Shown here piece by piece: positions 14,617 to 23,136 of a stretch of 34,027 bases of DNA. Under the pieces are notes generated by a model. The model saw only the letters and a program-made list of their open reading frames with translations. It was not told where the DNA came from and searched no databases. The DNA lies in the IMG/VR virus record IMGVR_UViG_3300027985_001334, positions 1 to 34,027 of that record, one strand, 5' to 3'. Each line of letters begins with the position of its first letter. The first letter of the stretch is position 1. Position numbers and translations under genes: made by a program. Origin of the DNA: a virus.

Positions 14617-17293
14617 AATTAACTCCTGTAAGAGAATAAAAACCAGAGCATGTAGAAGGTATATCATATAGATAAATATTAGATATGCTATCTGACGGAG
14701 AAAGCAAACACCCTGAACCTTGAATAATTTTTCCACTATCCTGTTGTGCTATTCTATTTATAGCTACATACCCTTGTTTTCTAATAGATATTTCAAAAAT
14801 ACCTGTATGTTCAAATCTAGGGATGGCTATTTGTGTATCAGATGTGTCGTAGTTCGTATATGTACCATTTTTTTCGGCAGATATACATTGCCACTTATAA
14901 TTAAATCCAGATAAATTGTTAAGTCTTAAATACCACCAAGCGTCTGAACTATCATATACTTCTGCACTTATCCTTAGTTTTATTTCATCAAAACTAGCAA
15001 GAGAAGCATCGTTAAATGTCATAGAAGTAATCCCACTATATAACCCTTTTGCTATAACAGTTTCTAGTGTATCAAAAGTAATAGCTATATTCCCACTACC
15101 AAGTAAACTATTTCCATTTAGTGTTTTAACATTAACACCACTTACTAAAGTGGATTGTTTACCAACTAAAGCTGTATTTACATCAGTTGAATTTGCCTTA
15201 GCTGCTAAAGCATCAACTAAACCAGCAATATTTGCTATAGCTAAACTATCAAGCCCACTTGCAAGTAGATTAATTTTATCTGCTTGTTCTTGCATAGTAT
15301 CAAGGTCTGCATCATCACTATATATAGCAATAGTTATTGCATCAATCAAATCTTTTAGTACTTTACCTTGACTAGCAGATAAAGCACTTGCATCATCTGT
15401 ACTTGTAAGTACAGGTAAAACTGCTGATTTATTTAACTTAGTATTTAAAGCTGTATTTACATCTGTAGTATTAGCTTTTAAGTTTAGGGCAGTTTGAGTA
15501 GCATTAGAAATTGGTTTATTTAAATCACTTGTATTATCTACATTTTCTAAACCTAAATCTGCTTTTGTAGGAACGATACCATTTTTCTTAATCCATGTGC
15601 TAGTAGAGCCATCAGTATAAGTAATAGTATATGTATCTGTTGCTCCAGCTACACCCTCAACACCACTTGCATCTGTGGTAGATGTAAATAAATTACTTTC
15701 AATACCAGTTCCCGTTGGTCCTCTACCAAAAGAACTTCCAACCGACCAATCTGCTGGGTCATTGCTATTTTTAAAATATAATTGTGGTACTATCTCGCCA
15801 TTTATTTCTACATCATATGCAAGATATGAAAAATCTTTTAACTCATTATCATAAAGAGATCTATTTGCATATAGACCTCTTGCATCTGGTTCATAAGGAT
15901 CTCCACGATCTCCTTTTGGACCTTGAGGGATTCCAAAAGTTAATAAACCAATTAAACTGTCATATGCAACTGTTGCTAACTGATTACTTGCAAGTGTTTG
16001 AGCAGATACATTTAAACCTATTATTTGATTTCTAGCTTGTATAGCTTCCTCTGCCTTTTGACTAGCAGTATTTGCATAATTTAAAGCATTTTTAATATCT
16101 GTCATATTTTCAGCATTTGCAATAACATCTAAAATATTTACTGCAACTGTATTTATATTATCTTCATTGTTTGCATTTTTATTTATATTTGTTTCATTAT
16201 TTGCAGTTGCTATTACTTTCGCTAACTCTAAAGCTACTGCTACAATCTGATTTATATTATCAGCATTGATTTTTATTTTTGAACTTGCACCCAAATCTAA
16301 ATCTGTAGCAACTGTATTTATTGCATCTGCATTTTCTGCATTTGTATCTATATTATCTTTATTTGCATTTACTGCATCAATATTTGTTTTATTCGCATTT
16401 ACTTTTTTGATTTCACTATCAACACCTAACTGTAAATCAGCCCCAACACTATTTATATAGTTGTTTCCACCAGCTTTAATATCATTGTAAACAGTTACTA
16501 TAGCTGTAAGTTGCGCATGAGTTTCCATAAGTTCAGATAACTTATTGTAAATAGTAATATCCCCAGCTTCACCTACTAGCTCTGGTAATTTTGTTTGAAT
16601 CTCTAAAACCTCTTCAATTTTATTTATTAAAGAGATTATTCGATCTATATTATTTCCAATTTTTACTAGATCTGTTTGTCTCATAGCTATAACTTGTAAA
16701 GCTGACGTAGTATCAGCCCAAGTATAAATAGGATTTTGACTTTTATAATTTCCACTTACTGCATTTAAAGTTATTCTTTCAATTTTTGAAGGATCATTAG
16801 TAAGATCATAAACTCTTACAAATTCCCCCACAACATTAGCAGTAAATGCACCCATTAAAGTAGCTTCTAGTTTAGCTTGTAAAGCTGCATTTTGTGAGAA
16901 CTGGAGTAAAAGTTCACTATGAGTAGATATATTAACTGGATTACCATCGAATAAAAAAGGCACTTCAATCGCTACATTATCAGTAAATAAAACTGTTGCT
17001 TTATCATAAAATACTATTTGACTTGCATCTGTCCAAATTGCCTTAGCATCTACCGAATCATCGTCTAGCATATCTTGAGTTATTCCTTGAATATTTAAAG
17101 CCAGGTTTATATCAAGTTTTCTATTACCTAAATAATTCCCTTTTTTTAGATCCTCAATAGCTAGATCTATTCCTAAAGCCGATATCTCTTTTAAAATTGG
17201 TAATACACTAGCATTAAATACCTGGTTAGATTGGATAATTGCTGACATATTATTGGCGCATATATTTATATTTTCATGGTAATTAGTAGGCAT
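14609..17293 (-). CDS. Tail fibre / receptor-binding protein
   Basis: 894 residues. The N-terminal 200 (virion attachment) are followed by a coiled repeat region at about residues 290-410 of Asn-rich units (DNINQIVAVA, NEDNINTVAVNI, ENMTDIKNAL), a collagen-like GPKGDRGD turn near residue 456, then the motif ADLGLENVDNTSDLNKPIS near residue 578, a well-known tail-fibre signature that recurs before trimeric shafts. The C-terminal 200 residues should carry the receptor-binding tip. It starts immediately after the stop of the 220-residue gene. It sets host range by binding surface glycans or proteins. Confidence 0.85.
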   Translation of the reverse strand: MPTNYHENINICANNMSAIIQSNQVFNASVLPILKEISALGIDLAIEDLKKGNYLGNRKLDINLALNIQGITQDMLDDDSVDAKAIWTDASQIVFYDKATVLFTDNVAIEVPFLFDGNPVNISTHSELLLQFSQNAALQAKLEATLMGAFTANVVGEFVRVYDLTNDPSKIERITLNAVSGNYKSQNPIYTWADTTSALQVIAMRQTDLVKIGNNIDRIISLINKIEEVLEIQTKLPELVGEAGDITIYNKLSELMETHAQLTAIVTVYNDIKAGGNNYINSVGADLQLGVDSEIKKVNANKTNIDAVNANKDNIDTNAENADAINTVATDLDLGASSKIKINADNINQIVAVALELAKVIATANNETNINKNANNEDNINTVAVNILDVIANAENMTDIKNALNYANTASQKAEEAIQARNQIIGLNVSAQTLASNQLATVAYDSLIGLLTFGIPQGPKGDRGDPYEPDARGLYANRSLYDNELKDFSYLAYDVEINGEIVPQLYFKNSNDPADWSVGSSFGRGPTGTGIESNLFTSTTDASGVEGVAGATDTYTITYTDGSTSTWIKKNGIVPTKADLGLENVDNTSDLNKPISNATQTALNLKANTTDVNTALNTKLNKSAVLPVLTSTDDASALSASQGKVLKDLIDAITIAIYSDDADLDTMQEQADKINLLASGLDSLAIANIAGLVDALAAKANSTDVNTALVGKQSTLVSGVNVKTLNGNSLLGSGNIAITFDTLETVIAKGLYSGITSMTFNDASLASFDEIKLRISAEVYDSSDAWWYLRLNNLSGFNYKWQCISAEKNGTYTNYDTSDTQIAIPRFEHTGIFEISIRKQGYVAINRIAQQDSGKIIQGSGCLLSPSDSISNIYLYDIPSTCSGFYSLTGVNYV

Positions 17294-17956
17294 TTATAAA
17301 CTCCCTAAATATTTATTTATTTCTTCAAAAGCTTCATAATCTTCATCTGTAGTATCAAGCTCTCCATCTGCAAATTTTGCAAATTTTTCTAAATTGTTTC
17401 TATCTGATTTACTAAGCTCATAATCAATTAAACCAAATTGATAATCATTTAAAATAGATATAAACTCTTCATCCCATTTATAAACATATCCATTGCTAGT
17501 CATAGTTCTATCAAGATATATTTTTTTGTAACCGTACTCATTCATATAAGTATCTATTGAATCATTATTACATTCAGTAAATCCAGTTTCATATCTAGCC
17601 CAAGTATAATTATTTATAAACTGCCACATTGAATCATCATGTTTTTTTATATTATTAGAGCTGCATAAATTTTTAGCTGTCATATAAACAACAACATACA
17701 TTAAATCCTCATCCATTTTTATATTTAAATTTTCATCTGCTGGAACTATAGGAGCTAATATATATTGTTCATTTTCAAGTTTTTTTAGAATCTCACCATC
17801 TTTTTTAGAAGTTGTTAAGATTAATGGCTCATACTCTTTAGCCACTAATCTTAAGTTTTGAATTAGTAAATTTTTCATCATTGGTTCAGCTGGTAAATTT
17901 GGTCTATCACCTAATAAAGCTGTTAATAAATTTGATTTAAAATCTACATAATTCAT
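17294..17956 (-). CDS. Head-tail adaptor/connector candidate
   Basis: 220 residues, no recognised motif. The N-terminal helical part (LLTALLGDRPNLP, then NLLIQNLRLVAKEYEPLILT) and position directly after the major capsid gene suggest a connector that closes the portal and joins the short tail. The acidic C-terminus and the multiple aromatic residues (WARYETGF, YVYKWDEEF) are the other visible features. Ribosome site weak. Function by position. Confidence 0.5.
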   Translation of the reverse strand: MNYVDFKSNLLTALLGDRPNLPAEPMMKNLLIQNLRLVAKEYEPLILTTSKKDGEILKKLENEQYILAPIVPADENLNIKMDEDLMYVVVYMTAKNLCSSNNIKKHDDSMWQFINNYTWARYETGFTECNNDSIDTYMNEYGYKKIYLDRTMTSNGYVYKWDEEFISILNDYQFGLIDYELSKSDRNNLEKFAKFADGELDTTDEDYEAFEEINKYLGSL

Positions 17957-17964
17957 GCTGCACC

Positions 17965-18894
17965 TTATGCTGGTAATTTAATATTTTTAACCCAAATAAT
18001 TGCATTTGGATCAATAACTTGTATTGTATGCTCGAAAACATCTTCATAAGCTACACCATCATAAGTAGGATCGCTACACTCTCTATCTTTAATCGCTCTT
18101 AATACAACTGGATTAATTAAATCAGGAGCATAAATGATAAGCTCATTATCTGCTAAACTCATATTTGGAACAATTGGAATATTTGTACCCCATCCAGAAT
18201 CTTGTACATGAGTTACATTTCTAACTACTTTTTTCTCATTGTTTCCAGTTTGTTTTTTATCATCTAAAACACCATTGATTACATCTTTTACCTCGATACC
18301 TGGCATAATGATTTTATCTTCATGTACTCCAGATTTCCACATATGTTTTAATGGATCTGAAATATGCTTTTTAAAATCAAACTCATCGATATTCGCTGCA
18401 TCTATAATGATTCCAGCAAAGTGTTTAGCACCAGCCATACTATTTTTTCTGTTTCCATCTGCATCTGTATCAACAACTGGAGCAGCATCTTTTAACATTG
18501 CAAGTTCACTATCAAGTCTAATTTGTTTTCTGTTTTGATCTTTTTGTTCTTGTAGTTTTGCTTTTTGTTTTGTAATAGTATATGCTTCAAGTTGTGAACC
18601 AGTAAAACCAGAAGTACGCTTCATGATTTGTAAATGATTCATTAGTTCAGTAGTTGGCCATTTTGTGATAGTAGCTCTTTGTGAACCTTCACCATATACA
18701 TTAGATTCACCAACTGTAGCACCTGGTCTAAATTGCCATTTATGACCACTTGCTGGATCACCCTCAAAACCTACTGGATTTCTTAAACTATCCCAAAAAG
18801 GACAAGTAGCTAATCCCGTAGCTCTTATAACATTGTAATAACTCTGTACATTTTCTGCTGCATCAGTAGCTGAGTAAAAACCTTGTGCTGCCAT
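17965..18894 (-). CDS. Major capsid protein (SU10/DUF5309-like)
   Basis: 309 residues. The N-terminus (YYNVIRATGLATCPFWDSL), mid HKWQFRPGA, TTELMNHLQIMKRTSGFTGS and C-terminal strand region (NELIIYAPDLINPVVLR, HTIQVIDPNAIIWVKNI) look like SU10-type HK97-fold capsids. It sits between scaffold and adaptor, as usual. Ribosome site AAGGGG. Homologues of this family form icosahedral heads in several podovirus and siphovirus groups. Copy number in the virion is expected to be the highest of any protein here. Confidence 0.7.
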   Translation of the reverse strand: MAAQGFYSATDAAENVQSYYNVIRATGLATCPFWDSLRNPVGFEGDPASGHKWQFRPGATVGESNVYGEGSQRATITKWPTTELMNHLQIMKRTSGFTGSQLEAYTITKQKAKLQEQKDQNRKQIRLDSELAMLKDAAPVVDTDADGNRKNSMAGAKHFAGIIIDAANIDEFDFKKHISDPLKHMWKSGVHEDKIIMPGIEVKDVINGVLDDKKQTGNNEKKVVRNVTHVQDSGWGTNIPIVPNMSLADNELIIYAPDLINPVVLRAIKDRECSDPTYDGVAYEDVFEHTIQVIDPNAIIWVKNIKLPA

Positions 18895-18904
18895 TTATAA
18901 CCCC

Positions 18905-19459
18905 TTATCTTTTATAATTATGAGTTGTAGATACTGCATTATCTAACAACTTATTTACTGACTTTCTGTCACCTTTTTGAAACTTATCGTAAGTCTCATC
19001 AAAATCAAACTTTTCTTTTTCTTCTCTTCCTGGATTAAAATCATCATTGCCAGGATCATTAGTTTGAAAATATTTAATATGTAACAACTCAAAACCAGCT
19101 GGATTGTTTAATCTTTTTGCTTCATCTGGATTATCTTTTGCTATCTCTTTTAACTTATTTTCAACTTTTGATCTATCAATATCTGGATAATCTTTTTTCA
19201 AGTTATGAAAAATACTATTGATAGTATTTTCATGATCTCTATTTTTTTTATCTTCTCGTAGATCTTCTAACTCTTTTTTGATATCTTCTAGTCCATCATC
19301 TTTAGAATTTTCAGAACCTTTGTTATTACCACCTTTTAAATCATCGTCGTTAATCTCGATATCTTTATTTTCTGGATTTGATTCTCCACCAGAACCTCCA
19401 CCGTTAGAACCCTCTGCTGGTGTCATTTCTTCTAACAGTCCGTATAAATTAAATTTCAT
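18905..19459 (-). CDS. Capsid scaffolding protein candidate
   Basis: 184 residues, strongly charged and Gly/Ser/Asn-rich at the N-terminus (residues 16-55, GSNGGGSGGESNPEN), then an acidic-basic coiled-coil region (DGLEDIKKELEDLREDKKNR) and a C-terminal basic tail (NAVSTTHNYKR). This composition and placement immediately before the major capsid gene are typical of scaffolds. No protease motif. GGAG-type ribosome site upstream. Confidence 0.65.
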   Translation of the reverse strand: MKFNLYGLLEEMTPAEGSNGGGSGGESNPENKDIEINDDDLKGGNNKGSENSKDDGLEDIKKELEDLREDKKNRDHENTINSIFHNLKKDYPDIDRSKVENKLKEIAKDNPDEAKRLNNPAGFELLHIKYFQTNDPGNDDFNPGREEKEKFDFDETYDKFQKGDRKSVNKLLDNAVSTTHNYKR

Positions 19460-19471
19460 CTGCTTATCTCC

Positions 19472-19789
19472 CTACTTTACATCATCTTTATTTTGTGATA
19501 AATCATCAGTTTCTGACTTTTCATCATTTGCTTTAGCTGCTGCATCTTTATCACCTACATTTTTTGTTTTAGTAGTAGCTTTTTCTGCTTCTGCTTTTTC
19601 TGCTGCTTTTAAAATCTTTTTATGATCAGCAGTTGCGACACATACCACACCATTATCTCTTACAATTTGTTCACCTTTTTTAACTGGAACACCTTTTATT
19701 TGTTTTGCAAATCTATGACCTTTATCTGTTTCAGCCATACCAGATACATGGATCTCGCTAACTTTTCCAAGATCTTCTACATTTGACAT
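19472..19789 (-). CDS. Small head-associated protein
   Basis: 105 residues: a beta-like N-terminal half (VSEIHVSGMAETDKGHRFAK, then VRDNGVVCVATADHKKI) and a low-complexity Ala/Lys/Glu/Asp tail (residues about 60-105). Located between portal and scaffold. Could be a head decoration or minor capsid protein. I do not recognise a family. Ribosome site AAAGGAG. Confidence 0.5.
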   Translation of the reverse strand: MSNVEDLGKVSEIHVSGMAETDKGHRFAKQIKGVPVKKGEQIVRDNGVVCVATADHKKILKAAEKAEAEKATTKTKNVGDKDAAAKANDEKSETDDLSQNKDDVK

Positions 19790-19866
19790 TCTATCTCCTT
19801 TATTTTTTTATTAAACATCATAATTTTAACCTTTACTTTTAACAAAAATGTCCAAACTTTTTAAGC

Positions 19867-21420
19867 CTAGAGCATTGCAACACTATTTGTTTTTTGTGGT
19901 GTATTATCTGTTTGCTCCTCCTCTTGTGTTGGGATTTCTTCTGTAAATAAATTGTTTAGATTGATATCATCACCTAATCTAAGATTTAAGAATTTTTTTA
20001 CAATATAGTCTTTGACTTTTGGATTTATTCTTTGATCAGGAGCTAACATTTGTATTACATTTATAAGATCAGATATTGAAGCTTCTTTTTCTATTGTAGT
20101 TCCAAAGTTTATTTTTATTGAGTATTCTAAATTTTTTCTATTTCCTTTTGGACCAAAAGGCAACTCTACACCAGTTATTTTATTTATTACTGCATCATCG
20201 GCATTTTTTAACACCAGGTAAACCCAAGTTTTAGCCCAATGCTCAAACAATGTCTCATTCATTAAAGATATCATTTGTTGTATTCTCATAGATGAATTAG
20301 AGTTTATAGTAGCTAGTGCTTTTTGACTTCGTCTATCACTTGCTCCCGTATGCCCTTCAAGCATAGAGTTTACTCCAGAAGATTCTCTAAGATCATTTCT
20401 TATAAGTTGAGTATCTTGAGTAAGTGAATATTCTCCAGGTACTTGTCTCTCTTTTATCTCTGATAGTTTTCCTTTTACTCTAATACCTTTACCATGTCCG
20501 AAAGTTAAATCTCGTGGATCTACTTTTGCATCATCACCTAAAAAAACATCTGGATTTAAAATCTTCTCTTGTAAATCATTTTTTAAATTTCTTTTTTGAT
20601 TCAGCTCTTTAGCTAGATTTTCAACTTTATTTATAAAGTTTCCACCATAAGCTAAAATCTGATTTTCTCTTTTGCTCTTATCAACACTTGCTAACTCTGA
20701 AATAGCGAATCCATATTGAAAAGGATTTTTTTTGAGTATCTGTTTATGTACTAAAACATTTTTGATATATATTTTTTCTAGAAGTTTGCCTCTTTGAGTT
20801 AAGCTATAGTAGTGTTTTCTTTCATATCTTTTTGTATTTTCATCATCTAAATTTAGTTTGGAACTAAGACCAGATTGATTATATATTTTGTTTTTGATTT
20901 TATTTTTAATTTTTCTAACAGATTCAGTAGAGGTATAAGCAAAGTCCTCTATATCTTCTAGATTTACTGCTTCATCATCAAAGGCTAGATCAGTAACTGG
21001 AATTTGTCTAGTTATAACTCTATTTTTTTGATTATCCCAATATGTAGCAGTAATCCCAACTCGAAAAAGTAAAGCAGATCTAAAAGCTTTCACCAGTTCA
21101 GATTGAGGTTTTAATTTATCGTAATACTCTTTTACAATTAAATTTAATCTTCTTACCTCTTCTGGATCATTACCCAAAATCTCTATAGGGCATCCAGCAC
21201 TAAAAAAAGCAGTTGAAAAAATAGATTCAATGATATCTACAGTATTTTGGATAGTTGGGATAAAGATTCTAGATCTTCTTTTCTTTTTTAATCTTTTCCA
21301 TTCTTCATCTGCAAAGCGATTATTATAAAGCCTTTCGTTTTTTTCCCATTCATTTTTATAAATATTTTGCGCAGCAAATAAAGAGGTGTATCGACTTAAA
21401 TCGTTTGGTTGAGCTGACAT
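19867..21420 (-). CDS. Portal protein
   Basis: 517 residues from ATG 21420 (MSAQPNDLSRYTSLFAAQNI). An ATG six bases earlier is too close to the AAGGAT ribosome site. Portal features: N-terminal helical region with KKRRSRIFIPTIQNTVDIIES, stem/wing strands, a 'QTRQIPVTDLAFDD'-like segment (residues about 135-150), the ELRESSGVNSMLEGH-like motif before residue 385, and a long C-terminal helix. It forms the dodecameric vertex ring through which DNA enters. First gene of the late operon; a palindrome lies in the upstream promoter region. Confidence is from overall pattern, length and position. Confidence 0.7.
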   Translation of the reverse strand: MSAQPNDLSRYTSLFAAQNIYKNEWEKNERLYNNRFADEEWKRLKKKRRSRIFIPTIQNTVDIIESIFSTAFFSAGCPIEILGNDPEEVRRLNLIVKEYYDKLKPQSELVKAFRSALLFRVGITATYWDNQKNRVITRQIPVTDLAFDDEAVNLEDIEDFAYTSTESVRKIKNKIKNKIYNQSGLSSKLNLDDENTKRYERKHYYSLTQRGKLLEKIYIKNVLVHKQILKKNPFQYGFAISELASVDKSKRENQILAYGGNFINKVENLAKELNQKRNLKNDLQEKILNPDVFLGDDAKVDPRDLTFGHGKGIRVKGKLSEIKERQVPGEYSLTQDTQLIRNDLRESSGVNSMLEGHTGASDRRSQKALATINSNSSMRIQQMISLMNETLFEHWAKTWVYLVLKNADDAVINKITGVELPFGPKGNRKNLEYSIKINFGTTIEKEASISDLINVIQMLAPDQRINPKVKDYIVKKFLNLRLGDDINLNNLFTEEIPTQEEEQTDNTPQKTNSVAML

Positions 21421-21494
21421 AATCATCCTTTTTTTTGATAAAAGAATGATTATGACTTATAAGTTTTACTTTTTTGTCCTAAGATTTTGATTTT

Positions 21495-21514
21495 TTTAAA
21501 ACGTATGTTTTAAA
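21495..21514. repeat. 20-bp palindrome at the portal (late) promoter
   Basis: TTTAAAACGTATGTTTTAAA is symmetrical except for its four central bases. On the minus strand a TATAAT -10 box (21522-21527) lies eight bases upstream, so the palindrome would cover the transcription start. Related copies occur at 1551, 30392 and 33039. Operator function is inferred. Confidence 0.55.
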
Positions 21515-21521
21515 TACTTAT

Positions 21522-21527
21522 ATTATA
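21522..21527 (-). promoter_or_regulatory. Predicted -10 box of the late operon promoter
   Basis: TATAAT on the minus strand with no clear -35 box but A/T-rich DNA upstream, as in many Campylobacterota promoters or a promoter needing an activator. It lies about 100 bases before the portal start. Confidence 0.4.
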
Positions 21528-21600
21528 TTCTTTACATATTTTTAAAATATCTTTTTCAAGTCTTGATATAAAAAAAATTAGTTCTAAAATATCCTAATAT

Positions 21601-22107
21601 TTACCATGAATTATCAACAAGTATTCCCATCACTTTGTCATAATCAGCTATTGCAGTTTTTGGGATAGATTTCCATTTAATAGTTTTTATATATCTACCA
21701 TCTAAGGTAAATTTATCATACCTTTCATCTATACCAAAAGAAAAAAAACTTTTCTCTTTTGCTCCAGCATATATATAAGATTTTGATTTTGTTATAAAAG
21801 AGATATCGTAATCGTTCATATCATAATATCTTTTTATTTCAATAAAAGAGGAGATATCTAAATAAGCAGATATCTCCTCTTGTGTTTCAATTTCCCTACT
21901 ATTAAAATTTATACTATAGTAACCAATAATAAAAAATACAAATACTAAAAGATAGGCTTTTTCTTCACCAGTTCTAATACTCTCTTTTTCTTTTTTTGGT
22001 TTAATTTTTCTCAAACGATAAAGTATAAGCACGATAAAAACTACAATGATTATAAGAAAAATTAAAATTGTAGAAATAAGTGATATTAAACTTTCATTAC
22101 TTAGCAT
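21601..22107 (-). CDS. Two-TM membrane protein, candidate lysogenic-conversion/exclusion factor
   Basis: 168 residues with two hydrophobic helices (about 6-31, LISLISTILIFLIIIVVFIVL; about 50-66, AYLLVFVFFIIGYYSI) separated by a basic loop (KIKPKKEKE), then a soluble domain with a beta pattern. No family recognised. It lies 56 bases after the CI-like repressor on the same strand and before the late promoter, so it is likely expressed with the repressor in the lysogen. Proteins in this slot often block superinfection or change the host envelope; that role is only inferred here. Confidence 0.5.
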   Translation of the reverse strand: MLSNESLISLISTILIFLIIIVVFIVLILYRLRKIKPKKEKESIRTGEEKAYLLVFVFFIIGYYSINFNSREIETQEEISAYLDISSFIEIKRYYDMNDYDISFITKSKSYIYAGAKEKSFFSFGIDERYDKFTLDGRYIKTIKWKSIPKTAIADYDKVMGILVDNSW

Positions 22108-22162
22108 ATAAAAACCTTTAATATATATATTTATAATATATTAACGGATTTTTATATATTAT

Positions 22163-22522
22163 CTACTTAGTTATTTTATTTTTAAGTTCTTGTATCTCTT
22201 TACGTATGGATTCTATATTTTGTTCTCTTTTTTCTAATGTTTCTAAAATTTCTTCATTTGTCATATCTTTGGTATTATTTTCAATACCTAAATCAAATTT
22301 TGGAATATACATATCCCCCCTACCAAAAATTAGCCAAGTAGCATTTAAAAAATATTTCTCTTCAAACTCTACTGCTATTTCGGGAGTAATTTTTTTATTA
22401 CCATTCGCCATATCTTTTATTTGTTGCTCTGAAAAGTTAGGCATCTTATCCGAAATTTCAGAGTATTTAGAACATACATCTTGCGTAAATCTCTTAAATC
22501 TTTTTGCAGTATCTTTTCTCAT
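22163..22522 (-). CDS. CI-like phage repressor, HTH protein without a cleavage domain
   Basis: 119 residues. Residues 1-70 form an XRE-type DNA-binding domain: FSEQQIKDMANGNKKITPEIAV, then FLNATWLIFGRGDMY, the ending typical of phage repressor N-domains (W-L-x-x-G-x-G-x-M). Residues 80-119 are a charged helix (ILETLEKREQNIESIRKEI), probably a dimer coiled coil. The usual LexA-like self-cleaving peptidase domain is absent, so induction must use an antirepressor or another route. Divergent from the gene at 22735, with TTAATACT repeats between. Likely the main immunity repressor of the lytic side. Confidence 0.7.
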   Translation of the reverse strand: MRKDTAKRFKRFTQDVCSKYSEISDKMPNFSEQQIKDMANGNKKITPEIAVEFEEKYFLNATWLIFGRGDMYIPKFDLGIENNTKDMTNEEILETLEKREQNIESIRKEIQELKNKITK

Positions 22523-22541
22523 TTTAAAATTCCTCGTATTG

Positions 22542-22592
22542 TTTTTAATACTTTTGTAAGTTTTTTAATACTAAGATTCAATTAAGTATTAA
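22542..22592. promoter_or_regulatory. Operator cluster of the CI-like repressor
   Basis: TTTTTAATACTT (22542-22553), TTTTTAATACTA (22562-22573) and the inverse AGTATTAA (22585-22592) form three related sites; the last two make an 8-bp inverted repeat with 12 bases between. They lie in the divergent gap next to the repressor start codon and are the best candidates for its binding sites. Confidence 0.5.
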
Positions 22593-22669
22593 TTTTACTA
22601 CGAAAGTATGAAAATTATTGAATTATAACAGATTTTCATGAAATTTGTATCGAAAATTCATTTTGGAAG

Positions 22670-22705
22670 CCTATTATCCTTCGTGCGCCTTTGAAGGTTA
22701 ATAGG
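22670..22705 (+). promoter_or_regulatory. Leader hairpin before the early operon
   Basis: CCTATTATCCTTC (22670-22682) pairs, with one mismatch, with GAAGGTTAATAGG (22693-22705) around GTGCGCCTTT. It lies in the 5' leader, 30 bases before ATG 22735. It contains TTATCCTTCGTGC, identical to 3323-3335. Confidence 0.5.
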
Positions 22706-22734
22706 TTTTCAAAGTGAATAAAAAAGGCGCGAGT

Positions 22735-23136
22735 ATGAGTGATTCAGATTTTATAAGTATAGAATCAGTTGCAGCTATTGAAGGCAAAAATGTAGAAGAT
22801 CTAAAAAGATTGATCTACAGAAAAACTGATTACAACTATTTACGTTTTAAAATTGTCAATGGTAAACTTTTTATGAGAGCAGATTATGAAGCTCCATTAA
22901 AAGAAGATCTAGACAGACTAAGACAAAAAGCCTTAATCATTGCAAAAACAGAAAACAACTTATGTAGTGAACTTTCAAAACTTTCAAAAAATAAAATAAA
23001 AAAAGAAACTCTACAAAAATATTTTTATAGATATAGATTTAAACAAATTGCAAAAGCTATAAGAATAATAGACCTTCTTAAAAAATATATTTCTCAAAAT
23101 AGCCTAATAAATGAAAGTGATCTAAAATATGACTAA
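22735..23136 (+). CDS. Early DNA-binding regulator candidate
   Basis: 133 residues from ATG 22735 (MSDSDFISIESVAAIEGKNV), chosen over an in-frame GTG at 22714 because AAAAAAGG is well spaced from it. The N-terminal half (SVAAIEGKNVEDLKRLIYRK...KIVNGKLFMRADYE) looks like a winged helix-turn-helix with a wing, as in phage excisionase/MuA-type DNA-binding modules. The C-terminal half is basic and helical (KKETLQKYFYRYRFKQIAKAIR). Opposite the repressor and overlapping the primase start by eight bases; probably the early regulator or a replication accessory factor. Family uncertain. Confidence 0.5.
   Translation: MSDSDFISIESVAAIEGKNVEDLKRLIYRKTDYNYLRFKIVNGKLFMRADYEAPLKEDLDRLRQKALIIAKTENNLCSELSKLSKNKIKKETLQKYFYRYRFKQIAKAIRIIDLLKKYISQNSLINESDLKYD

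Noticed and set aside
14617-14736. Longer start for the fibre-associated protein with a hydrophobic N-terminus
   Set aside because: It lies inside the fibre gene, lacks a ribosome site, and ATG 14616 has a perfect AGGAG; the hydrophobic stretch is an out-of-frame artefact.
14916-15371. Long plus-strand frames inside the tail fibre and other late genes
   Set aside because: They are shadows of Ala/Leu/Ser-rich minus-strand coding, without ribosome sites or recognisable domains.
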